This document shows positions 1 through 6,457 of a stretch of DNA of 13,488 bases, piece after piece. The position numbers and the translations under genes were made by a program. This stretch comes from an uncultured Blautia sp. Lineage in GTDB: Bacteria; Bacillota; Clostridia; Lachnospirales; Lachnospiraceae. The notes under the pieces are model-generated. The model did no database searches and was not told the DNA's origin. It saw only the letters and a program-made list of their open reading frames with translations. The stretch lies in the NCBI GenBank assembly GCA_934371915.1, contig CAKROE010000060.1:1-13488 (forward strand), written 5' to 3'. Each line of letters opens with the position of its first letter. Within the stretch, counting starts at the first letter, position 1.

Positions 1-1
1 G

Positions 2-976
2 GGACAGGTGTTAAAACAGCGGGGACTTGCGGTGGCGTTTGCCATTTTTACCATATTTGCATCTTTTGGAATCGGCTGTGCAACACAGGTGAATGCAATT
101 GCAACGGTCTGTCAGGAAAATCTTCACATTCCTCCGGCAGCGGTAGGAATTGCAGTAGCTGTACTGACTGCGTTGGTTATTTTCGGAGGAATCAAAGCAA
201 TCGCAAATGTCTGTGAAAAACTGGTTCCGTTTATGGCTGCATTCTATGTAGTTGGCTGTTTTATCATTTTGTGCATCAACTATGACTTTATTGTACCGGC
301 AGTTGTGACAATCTGTAAGATGGCATTTACACCGGGAGCAGCGGCAGGCGGACTGGTAGGACGCGGAATTATGATGGCAATGCAGTATGGAATTGCAAGA
401 GGACTTTTTTCAAACGAGTCCGGTATGGGTTCTGCACCAATCGCAGCGGCAGCAGCACAGACGAGAAATCCGGTTCGTCAGGCACTGGTTTCCAGTACCG
501 GTACATTCTGGGATACTGTTGTTGTATGTCTGATGACAGGACTGGTACTTGTCACCAGTATTATGAAAAATCCGACAATCGATATGGGACAGATTACAAA
601 CGGCGGTGTTCTGACTACACTGGCATTTCAGCAGATTCCGGTTCTCGGCCCGGTCATCCTTGTGGTTGGTATTATTTCCTTTGCATATTCTACTGTGCTT
701 GGATGGGCATATTACGGAGAACGCTGTGTGGAATATTTTGCCGGAAGAAAAGGACTTGTACCGTATCGAATCCTTTACATAGCAGTAGCAGTGATCGCAC
801 CGGTTATTTCGCTGAATCTTGTCTGGACGATCGCGGATATTCTGAATGCACTGATGGCACTTCCGAACCTTGTGGCGGTATTGCTTCTGTCGAATGTGAT
901 CGTGGCGGAGACGAAAAAATATATCAATAATCTGGATGCCAAAGACGATACTGAGATTGAAATCATTGACCGTTAA
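2..976 (+). CDS. AGCS family sodium:alanine/glycine symporter, 3' part (5' end outside window)
   Basis: This is a membrane transporter that couples uptake of a small neutral amino acid (alanine or glycine in characterised relatives) to sodium. The frame is open from the first bases of the window, so the true start lies upstream; the GTG at 8 is internal. About 324 residues are present, against roughly 450 or more for the family, so about the first third is missing. Several long hydrophobic segments are visible. The AGCS hallmark FSNESGMGSAP lies around nucleotides 409-441, followed by an Ala-rich stretch, and WAYYGERC lies near 703-726. The tail after the last membrane segment is short and charged. 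A terminator-like hairpin follows 32 bases after the stop. The family call is firm; the exact substrate and the coupling ion are inferred from the family. Confidence 0.93.
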   Translation, partial: GQVLKQRGLAVAFAIFTIFASFGIGCATQVNAIATVCQENLHIPPAAVGIAVAVLTALVIFGGIKAIANVCEKLVPFMAAFYVVGCFIILCINYDFIVPAVVTICKMAFTPGAAAGGLVGRGIMMAMQYGIARGLFSNESGMGSAPIAAAAAQTRNPVRQALVSSTGTFWDTVVVCLMTGLVLVTSIMKNPTIDMGQITNGGVLTTLAFQQIPVLGPVILVVGIISFAYSTVLGWAYYGERCVEYFAGRKGLVPYRILYIAVAVIAPVISLNLVWTIADILNALMALPNLVAVLLLSNVIVAETKKYINNLDAKDDTEIEIIDR

Positions 977-994
977 AAGATTAAGCGCTAATAT
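966..994 (+). promoter_or_regulatory. Possible sigma-A promoter for trmO
   Basis: A TTGACC box (966-971) and a TAATAT box (989-994) are separated by 17 bases, at the end of the symporter gene. Transcription would start near 1001, just before the hairpin at 1009-1037. The match is moderate in an AT-rich stretch and could be chance. Confidence 0.4.
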
Positions 995-1008
995 AATAAT
1001 GCAACAGC

Positions 1009-1037
1009 AAACAGTCTGTGTGAAGCAGGCTGTTTTT
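1009..1037 (+). terminator. Intrinsic terminator after the symporter gene
   Basis: AAACAGTCTG (1009-1018) pairs with CAGGCTGTTT (1026-1035) over 10 bp with one G-U pair and a 7-base loop, and runs into five T residues (1033-1037). Outer bases CAGC (1005-1008) and GCTG (1038-1041) can extend the stem past a 2-base bulge. It probably ends the symporter transcript. It also lies downstream of a possible trmO promoter, so an attenuation role cannot be excluded. Confidence 0.7.
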
Positions 1038-1073
1038 GCTGCAAAAATAACAGATAAGAAACAGGAGAAAAGA

Positions 1074-1793
1074 ATGGCAGAAGAGCACGGAATGAAAGTG
1101 ATTGCAAGAATCCACAATGATTTCCCGACAAAGTTTGGGATTCCTCATCAGAGTAATCGGCTGGATGCATTGAAAGCAACAATCGTATTTGAGCCGGAAT
1201 ACCGGGTGCCGGAAGCATTTCGCGGACTGGAAGAATATGATTATATCTGGCTGATCTGGCAGTTTTCCGAGGCAGTACGCGAGAACTGGTCGCCGACTGT
1301 ACGGCCACCGAGACTTGGCGGGAATACACGCATGGGAGTGTTTGCCACGAGATCACCGTTTCGTCCGAACAGCCTTGGGCTGTCTTCTGTGCGTCTTGAA
1401 AAAATAGAACTGCATCCGGAGCTGGGACCGGTTCTTCATATTTCAGGTGCGGATCTTATGAACGGTACGCCAATCTATGATATCAAACCATATCTTCCTT
1501 ATGCAGACAGCCACCCGGAAGTGAGAGGCGGTTTTACGGATAAGATAGAAGATTATCGGCTTGAAGTGGAATTTCCGGAAACACTGACAGAGAAAGTACC
1601 GGCAGAGCAGAGAGAAGCTTTGATGGAAGTACTTGCCAACGATCCGCGTCCCCGTTATCAGAACAAATCGGATAAGGTTTACGGGCTGGCATACGGCAGC
1701 AATGACATTCACTTTACGGTCAGAGAAAAGAAGCTTACAGTTTGTGATGTAACAGAATTAAAAGAATCCTTTGACAAACAAAACAATATATGA
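1074..1793 (+). CDS. trmO: tRNA (N6-threonylcarbamoyladenosine(37)-N6)-methyltransferase TrmO
   Basis: TrmO-family enzymes use S-adenosylmethionine to methylate t6A at position 37 of certain ANN-decoding tRNAs, giving m6t6A. The 239-residue product has the family signature R-x-P-R-x-G near residue 78, followed by TRMGVFATRSPFRPNSLG (residues 85-102). The conserved GADLMNGTPIYDIKPYLPYAD block follows, and a C-terminal DPRPRY block leads into a short beta-rich tail. The length suits the long TrmO form. I chose ATG 1074 because AGGAG (1063-1067) sits 6 bases upstream. The frame is open further upstream, but only through the hairpin and into the preceding gene. ATG 1092 is a weaker alternative. 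The gene stands alone between the symporter and the DUF2325 gene, whose promoter overlaps its last codons. Confidence 0.9.
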   Translation: MAEEHGMKVIARIHNDFPTKFGIPHQSNRLDALKATIVFEPEYRVPEAFRGLEEYDYIWLIWQFSEAVRENWSPTVRPPRLGGNTRMGVFATRSPFRPNSLGLSSVRLEKIELHPELGPVLHISGADLMNGTPIYDIKPYLPYADSHPEVRGGFTDKIEDYRLEVEFPETLTEKVPAEQREALMEVLANDPRPRYQNKSDKVYGLAYGSNDIHFTVREKKLTVCDVTELKESFDKQNNI

Positions 1794-1799
1794 TAGTAT
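1771..1799 (+). promoter_or_regulatory. Sigma-A promoter for the DUF2325 gene
   Basis: A perfect TTGACA (1771-1776), a 17-base spacer and TAGTAT (1794-1799). The -35 lies inside the last codons of trmO. The predicted start near 1806 would give a leader of about 105 bases that carries the hairpins described separately. Confidence 0.65.
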
Positions 1800-1810
1800 T
1801 TTTATATGTA

Positions 1811-1874
1811 GTTAGCACAAGCTAACAGATGAGAACATTAAGCGGAACTATGTGTCCGCTTTACTTTTAAAGCG
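1811..1874 (+). promoter_or_regulatory. Structured leader with overlapping hairpins upstream of the DUF2325 gene
   Basis: Three inverted repeats lie between the predicted transcription start and the ribosome binding site. First, GTTAGC-ACAA-GCTAAC (1811-1826). Second, AAGCGGA (1840-1846) pairs with TCCGCTT (1855-1861) and is followed by the T-rich TACTTTT, so it looks like a terminator. Third, CGCTTT (1857-1862) pairs with AAAGCG (1869-1874). The second and third share bases 1857-1861 and cannot form together. CTAAC (1822-1826) could also pair with GTTAG at 1878-1882. The simplest reading is a weak terminator for trmO; the alternative is attenuation control of the downstream gene. It matches no riboswitch class I can recognise. 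Confidence 0.45.
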
Positions 1875-1910
1875 TAAGTTAGTTAAAGATAACAAAAGGA
1901 GAGTGAATCT

Positions 1911-2192
1911 ATGAGTATCGTAATCGTAGGCGGAAATGAACGTATGGTATGTCAGTATGAGGATATCTGCAAAGGATATGGATGTAAGGCAAAAGTATTT
2001 GCAAAAGAAAAAGGAGCCATGAAGAAAAAAATCGGTGCACCGGATCTTCTGATTTTGTTTACAAGTACGGTTTCTCATAAAATGGTAAACTGTGCAGTGG
2101 AGGAAGCAAAGAAAAAATCTATACCGGTATGCAGATGTCACACAAGCAGCGCATCCGCTCTTGAGAACATTCTTCGTGAATATTGTGCATAA
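1911..2192 (+). CDS. DUF2325 family small protein
   Basis: A 93-residue soluble protein of the DUF2325 family, which has no established biochemical function that I know of. The N-terminus IVIVGGNERM is the family's glycine-rich start and resembles the first strand and loop of a Rossmann-like fold. The segment PDLLILFTSTVSHKMV and the following helix, then IPVCRCHTSSASAL, match the family's second half. Seven cysteines occur (residues 14, 20, 25, 61, 74, 76, 92), including a CxC, which could suggest metal binding or redox chemistry but does not prove it. The start is ATG 1911, with AGGAG at 1897-1901 placed 9 bases upstream. It appears to be a single-gene transcript with its own promoter and structured leader. 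No partner gene is obvious. Confidence 0.8.
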   Translation: MSIVIVGGNERMVCQYEDICKGYGCKAKVFAKEKGAMKKKIGAPDLLILFTSTVSHKMVNCAVEEAKKKSIPVCRCHTSSASALENILREYCA

Positions 2193-2227
2193 AAAGCGAA
2201 TTTTTATGTAATATTATAAAGAAACAC

Positions 2228-2256
2228 TTGCAAAAACCCGAGGTTTTCAATAAAAT
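2228..2256 (+). promoter_or_regulatory. Promoter for aspartate kinase, with an inverted repeat in the spacer
   Basis: TTGCAA (2228-2233), a 17-base spacer and TAAAAT (2251-2256). The spacer contains AAAACC-CGA-GGTTTT (2233-2247), an inverted repeat placed where a repressor could block RNA polymerase. The predicted start near 2263 leaves a leader of about 48 bases, too short for a lysine riboswitch or a T-box. Confidence 0.5.
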
Positions 2257-2310
2257 AAGAGACAGATTTTCTGACTGAAAAGAGAAAACAGAAGGGTGAT
2301 AAGTATTATT

Positions 2311-3630
2311 ATGAAAAAAGTGGTAAAATTCGGAGGAAGCTCTCTGGCCAATGCAGAACAGTTTCAGAAGGTCGGAGATATCATCAGAAGCGATGAGAGC
2401 AGACGTTATGTGGTACCGTCCGCACCGGGAAAGAGATTTTCCGCAGACACAAAAGTAACTGATCTTCTGTATACATGCTATGCTAAAGCAGAAGCAGGAG
2501 AGGATTTCACAGATGTTCTTACGGAAATTAAAGGACGTTTTTATGAGATCATCAAAGGCTTGAATCTTGACCTGTCTCTTGAGGAGGAGTTCAGACAGAT
2601 TGAAGCAGATTTTAAGGCACATGCAGGCAATGAATATGCAGCATCCCGTGGAGAATTTCTGAACGGTAAAGTAATGGCTGCATATCTTGGATATGAATTT
2701 ATTGATTCTGCAACCGTGATCCGTTTTGATAAAAACGGAAATTTCGATGCAGACAAAACAGATAAACTTTTAAGCAAGCGCCTCCAGAAATGCGAGAGAG
2801 CAGTTATTCCGGGATTCTATGGTGGTATGGAAGACGGAACTGTAAAGACATTCTCCCGTGGCGGATCAGATGTTACCGGATCTCTGGTGGCAAAAGCCAT
2901 CCATGCAGACATTTATGAGAACTGGACGGATGTTTCCGGATTCCTTGTTACAGATCCGAGAATCGTCGATAATCCGGCAGTGATCGAAACAATCACATAC
3001 AGAGAACTTCGTGAGCTTTCTTATATGGGTGCGACCGTTCTTCATGAAGATGCGATCTTCCCGGTCCGTAAGGAAGGTATTCCGATCAACATTCGTAATA
3101 CAAACCGTCCGGAAGATAAGGGAACCTTTATCGTAGAAAGCACCTGCCGCAAACCGAAATATGTGATCACAGGTATTGCAGGTAAGAAGGGCTTCTGTTC
3201 CATTAATATCGAAAAATCCATGATGAACAGTGAAATCGGATTTGGAAGAAAGATTCTTCAGGTATTTGAAGATCAGGGAATAAGTTTTGAACATGTTCCT
3301 TCCGGAATCGACACAATGACTGTTTACGTTCATCAGGATGAATTCGAAGAAAAAGAGCAGCAGGTAATTGCAGGTATTCACAGAGCTGTTCAGCCGGATT
3401 TCGTAGAGATGGAATCTGATCTGGCACTGATCGCAGTTGTTGGCCGTGGCATGAAATCCCAGAGAGGAACTGCAGGCCGTGTATTTTCAGCGCTGGCACA
3501 TGCGCATGTCAATGTAAAAATGATCGATCAGGGATCCAGTGAGCTGAATATTATCATTGGTGTGGAAAACAGAGATTTTGAAACTGCTGTAAAAGCAATT
3601 TACGATATTTTTGTCCTGACACAGATGTAA
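2311..3630 (+). CDS. Aspartate kinase
   Basis: Catalyses ATP-dependent phosphorylation of L-aspartate, the committed step toward lysine (including diaminopimelate for the cell wall), threonine, methionine and isoleucine. The 439-residue product has the nucleotide-binding KFGGSS near its start (residues 6-11), SAPGKR and KVTDLL in the kinase domain, and the aspartate kinase signature TFSRGGSD at residues 180-187. It then has VTDPRIV and TVLHEDAIFPV. The C-terminal third (from about residue 290) reads as tandem ACT domains, the usual allosteric lysine/threonine sites, ending with GSSELNIIIGV. It is monofunctional: the frame ends after the ACT region, with no homoserine dehydrogenase. I chose ATG 2311 because the GAAGGGTGAT at 2291-2300 fits a Shine-Dalgarno for it; an in-frame GTG at 2296 falls inside that motif. 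An HPr-like gene follows 41 bases downstream, probably in the same operon. I leave the symbol blank because isozyme naming cannot be resolved here. Confidence 0.94.
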   Translation: MKKVVKFGGSSLANAEQFQKVGDIIRSDESRRYVVPSAPGKRFSADTKVTDLLYTCYAKAEAGEDFTDVLTEIKGRFYEIIKGLNLDLSLEEEFRQIEADFKAHAGNEYAASRGEFLNGKVMAAYLGYEFIDSATVIRFDKNGNFDADKTDKLLSKRLQKCERAVIPGFYGGMEDGTVKTFSRGGSDVTGSLVAKAIHADIYENWTDVSGFLVTDPRIVDNPAVIETITYRELRELSYMGATVLHEDAIFPVRKEGIPINIRNTNRPEDKGTFIVESTCRKPKYVITGIAGKKGFCSINIEKSMMNSEIGFGRKILQVFEDQGISFEHVPSGIDTMTVYVHQDEFEEKEQQVIAGIHRAVQPDFVEMESDLALIAVVGRGMKSQRGTAGRVFSALAHAHVNVKMIDQGSSELNIIIGVENRDFETAVKAIYDIFVLTQM

Positions 3631-3671
3631 GCAGGTAATATTTTCAGCTCTGATTCAGGAGGATAAAGCAC

Positions 3672-3899
3672 ATGGTTGAAAGACATATCAGATTAAATGA
3701 AACAGAAGACGTAAAAGAATTTGTGAATGAAGCCGCCAAATGTGATTTTGATATTGACATATCCTATAACAGAATTATCATTGATGCAAAATCCATTTTA
3801 GGTATTCTGAGCATGGATCTTACAAGGGAACTGACAGTAAGATGCTACGGAGAGAGCAAGAGATTCAATGAAGTAATGGCAAAATTTGCTGTAGCATAA
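3672..3899 (+). CDS. HPr-like protein lacking the active-site histidine
   Basis: A 75-residue protein with the HPr fold signature in its second half: NRIIIDAKSILGILSMDL (residues 33-50) aligns with the region of Gram-positive HPr around its regulatory serine, so Ser41 corresponds to HPr Ser46. In true HPr the first half carries the phosphoenolpyruvate-dependent His15 in a GLHARPA-type motif. Here that stretch reads LNETEDVKEFVNEAAK and has no histidine; the only one is His5, outside the motif. It should therefore not relay phosphate in the PTS. By analogy with Bacillus Crh, which also lacks His15 but keeps Ser46, a regulatory role is possible; this is inference. AGGAGG (3657-3662) sits 9 bases before the ATG. 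It lies 41 bases after aspartate kinase and ahead of a strong terminator, so the two probably form one transcript. Confidence 0.8.
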   Translation: MVERHIRLNETEDVKEFVNEAAKCDFDIDISYNRIIIDAKSILGILSMDLTRELTVRCYGESKRFNEVMAKFAVA

Positions 3900-3912
3900 G
3901 TGAAAATGCGTG

Positions 3913-3946
3913 GGCGCATATTCCGGAAACGGGTATGCGCCTTTTT
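3913..3946 (+). terminator. Strong intrinsic terminator of the aspartate kinase operon
   Basis: GGCGCATA (3913-3920) pairs perfectly with TATGCGCC (3934-3941) and is followed by TTTTT (3942-3946). The loop contains a further CCG-GAAA-CGG mini-stem (3923-3932). It starts 13 bases after the stop of the HPr-like gene. Confidence 0.9.
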
Positions 3947-4017
3947 GCATTGCATATCGAGGAGGCGCCGGTGGCGCGTCCGCTGATTACATTGCAGAGT
4001 GGGGAGGCGGAAACAGC

Positions 4018-6375
4018 ATGGAAAAACCAATCGTCCGTATTTCGGTTCGAAATCTTGTAGAATTTATATTGCGAAATGGTGATCTGGTGAGCGGAAGCGG
4101 CACTTCGGATAAAGAGGCCATGCTGAAAGGAAGCAGGCTTCACCGCAAGATACAGAAACAGATGGGAAGCCACTACCAGCCTGAAGTTTCTCTGAAAAAA
4201 GATACAGAGTATGATGATCTGATCCTTCGCGTAGAAGGCAGGGCAGACGGGATTTTTTCGCAGGATGACCGATTTTGTATTGATGAGATCAAAGGTGTTT
4301 ATAAGAAACTCGAACTTATGGAAGAACCGGTACTGGTGCATCGTGCGCAGGCACTGTGTTATGCATGGATCTATCTGGATGAGCATGAACTGGAAGAAAT
4401 TGATGTACAGATGACTTATGCACATCTTGACACCGAAGTGGTCAAACGTTTTAAGGAAACACTTACCAGGGCGGAACTGAAACAATGGTATGAAGAACTT
4501 ACCGACAGTTATCATAAGTGGCTGGCATATCAGATCGAATGGCGCAAAAAACGAAATGAATCAATGGAAAATCTGGAATTTCCATTTGCATACCGTAAGG
4601 GGCAGCGGGAGATGGTTTCAGGGATCTATCATGCCATTTCCTGTAAAGAACAGATTTTTATCCAGGCGCCGACCGGTGTAGGCAAGACCATGTCCGCGGT
4701 TTTTCCGGCAGTACGCGCAATCGGGCAGGGAATGGCGGAGACTGTTTTTTATCTGACGGCAAGGACGATCACGAGGACGGTAGCGCAGGATGCTTTTGAG
4801 ATATTGCGTGACAGAGGTCTTCTGTTCAAAGTTGTTACGATCACGGCAAAAGAAAAACTCTGTTTCTGCGACAAGCCGGAATGTGATCCGGAAAAATGTC
4901 CTTATGCGAAAGGACATTATGACCGGATCAACGATGCAGTCTATGAACTCTGGACAACGGAACAGTCATTTGACAGAGAAACACTTCTTCGTCATGCGCA
5001 GAAGTGGCAGGTCTGTCCTTTTGAGATGAGCCTTGATCTGGCTGTCTGGATGGATGGTGTGATCTGCGACTATAATTATGTGTTTGATCCGAATGTCTGT
5101 CTGAAACGTTTCTTCGGGGAAAATGTATCTGGAAATTATCTCTTCCTGATTGATGAGGCACATAATCTGGTGGACAGGGGAAGAGAGATGTACAGTGCGT
5201 CTATCTGTCTGGATGATGTGATCGAGACCAGAAAATTTGTGAAACCCTACAGTCAGAAATTATGGAAAAAACTCGGCAAAGTTAAAAAACAGCTGGAAGA
5301 GCTGAAGCAGAACTGCGGTGAATGGAATGTACAGGAAAATGCCGGAGTACTGCCGATCAGCCTCCTAAGTGTGCAGGGGGAATTGGATCAGCTTCTTGAA
5401 GAGCCGCCATCACAGGAAGTTGTGGATGGAATCCTTGATTTTTATTTTGAAGTCAGAGACTTTTTGAATATTTCGGAACTGATAGATGATAATTATGTGG
5501 TTTATACTGCTTTTGGAGAAGACGGGAAATTTTATGAAAAACTTTTTTGTGTCAATCCCGCGGAAAATCTGCAGAAATGCCTGGATAAAGGAAACAGTAC
5601 GGTGTTCTTTTCGGCAACCCTGCTTCCGCTGCAGTATTATCGAAAGATGCTGAGTACCAGAAACGAAAACTTCGGCATGTACGTGGAATCGCCTTTTGAA
5701 CAGAAAAAGAGATGCCTTCTCATTTGTCGGGATGTCAGCAGCAAGTATACCCGGAGAGGATATGAGGAATACCGGAAGATCGCAGAATATATTGCAAAGA
5801 TGAGCTGGCAGAAAAAGGGAAACTATATGGTGTTTTTTCCATCCTATCGCCTGATGGAAGATGTGTATCAGGTTTATCAGGATGAATTTTATGCATCGTG
5901 GGTACGGTGTATCAGCCAGCATGCATCAATGACGGAGCTGGAGCGAGAGGAGTTTCTGGAGGAATTTTCTGAAGAAAGTGATGAAACACTTGTAGGCTTC
6001 TGCGTTATGGGAGGAATTTTTTCAGAAGGAATCGATCTGATCGGCAACCGTCTGATCGGAGCTGCAGTGGTGGGAACAGGACTCCCGCAGGTGAACTGTG
6101 AACGCGAAATTCTGAAAGATTATTATGACGAAAAGGGCGAACAGGGATTTGACTATGCCTATCGTTATCCCGGGATGAATAAAGTTTTGCAGGCAGCGGG
6201 GCGCGTGATTCGAACAAAAGAAGACAACGGAACGATTCTTTTGATGGATGAGCGTTTCCTGAACCGTGATTACAGAGGGCTTTTTCCACGGGAATGGAAC
6301 GATGTCGGTACATGTACACTTGGAAATGTGGAAAAATGTCTGGGTGAGTTCTGGAACCGTCCGGACGAAAAATGA
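4018..6375 (+). CDS. RecB/Cas4-type nuclease fused to an Fe-S XPD/DinG-family DNA helicase
   Basis: A predicted superfamily 2 helicase of 785 residues with an added N-terminal nuclease domain. Residues 1 to about 170 carry the RecB-family PD-(D/E)xK pattern: His42 (GSRLHRK), Asp77 (GRADG), Glu90 and Lys92 (DEIKG), and a QxxxY motif (Gln111, Tyr115). The helicase follows: Walker A APTGVGKT (217-224), DEAH at 379-382, SATLLPL near 540, and a C-terminal SF2 half ending in QAAGRVIRT. Cysteines 282/284, 289, 294 and 333 sit between motifs I and II, where XPD, FancJ and DinG hold a 4Fe-4S cluster; the spacing differs from classic XPD. Expected activity is 5'-3' DNA unwinding with DNA cleavage, in repair or foreign-DNA processing. 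I chose ATG 4018 because GGAGG (4003-4007) precedes it by 10 bases; the longer frame would begin inside the terminator. No promoter is evident, so expression may rely on read-through. Confidence 0.88.
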   Translation: MEKPIVRISVRNLVEFILRNGDLVSGSGTSDKEAMLKGSRLHRKIQKQMGSHYQPEVSLKKDTEYDDLILRVEGRADGIFSQDDRFCIDEIKGVYKKLELMEEPVLVHRAQALCYAWIYLDEHELEEIDVQMTYAHLDTEVVKRFKETLTRAELKQWYEELTDSYHKWLAYQIEWRKKRNESMENLEFPFAYRKGQREMVSGIYHAISCKEQIFIQAPTGVGKTMSAVFPAVRAIGQGMAETVFYLTARTITRTVAQDAFEILRDRGLLFKVVTITAKEKLCFCDKPECDPEKCPYAKGHYDRINDAVYELWTTEQSFDRETLLRHAQKWQVCPFEMSLDLAVWMDGVICDYNYVFDPNVCLKRFFGENVSGNYLFLIDEAHNLVDRGREMYSASICLDDVIETRKFVKPYSQKLWKKLGKVKKQLEELKQNCGEWNVQENAGVLPISLLSVQGELDQLLEEPPSQEVVDGILDFYFEVRDFLNISELIDDNYVVYTAFGEDGKFYEKLFCVNPAENLQKCLDKGNSTVFFSATLLPLQYYRKMLSTRNENFGMYVESPFEQKKRCLLICRDVSSKYTRRGYEEYRKIAEYIAKMSWQKKGNYMVFFPSYRLMEDVYQVYQDEFYASWVRCISQHASMTELEREEFLEEFSEESDETLVGFCVMGGIFSEGIDLIGNRLIGAAVVGTGLPQVNCEREILKDYYDEKGEQGFDYAYRYPGMNKVLQAAGRVIRTKEDNGTILLMDERFLNRDYRGLFPREWNDVGTCTLGNVEKCLGEFWNRPDEK

Positions 6376-6389
6376 CAAAATATGTTAGC

Positions 6390-6417
6390 TTGACATAAAG
6401 AAAATATCAGGTATACT
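6390..6417 (+). promoter_or_regulatory. Sigma-A promoter for the beta-lactamase-like gene
   Basis: A perfect TTGACA (6390-6395) and TATACT (6412-6417) with a 16-base spacer, beginning 15 bases after the helicase stop. TATGT (6381-6385) and ACATA (6393-6397) form an inverted repeat over the -35 and could be a regulator site. Confidence 0.7.
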
Positions 6418-6457
6418 ATGGACAATTACTATTTGAACGATAAATAAGGAGAAGCAG

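Noticed and set aside
936..1073. N-terminal extension of trmO back to 936
   Set aside because: It overlaps the end of the symporter gene and runs through the terminator hairpin; the ATG at 1074 has a good ribosome binding site and matches the family N-terminus.
410..1117. Long minus-strand open frame opposite the symporter
   Set aside because: Shadow frame: the product is rich in Cys, His and Arg with no recognisable motif, there is no ribosome binding site, and the plus strand encodes a clear AGCS transporter.
2193..2310. Lysine riboswitch or T-box ahead of aspartate kinase
   Set aside because: Only about 48 bases lie between the predicted start and the ATG, and no L-box or T-box consensus is visible.
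3910..4017. N-terminal extension of the nuclease-helicase back to 3910
   Set aside because: The GTG at 3910 and the first codons lie inside the strong terminator 3913-3946, and the added residues look like translated hairpin and GC-rich leader. ATG 4018 has its own Shine-Dalgarno.
3865..4515. Minus-strand open frame opposite the nuclease domain
   Set aside because: Overlaps a motif-rich gene and crosses the terminator; no start signal or family resemblance.
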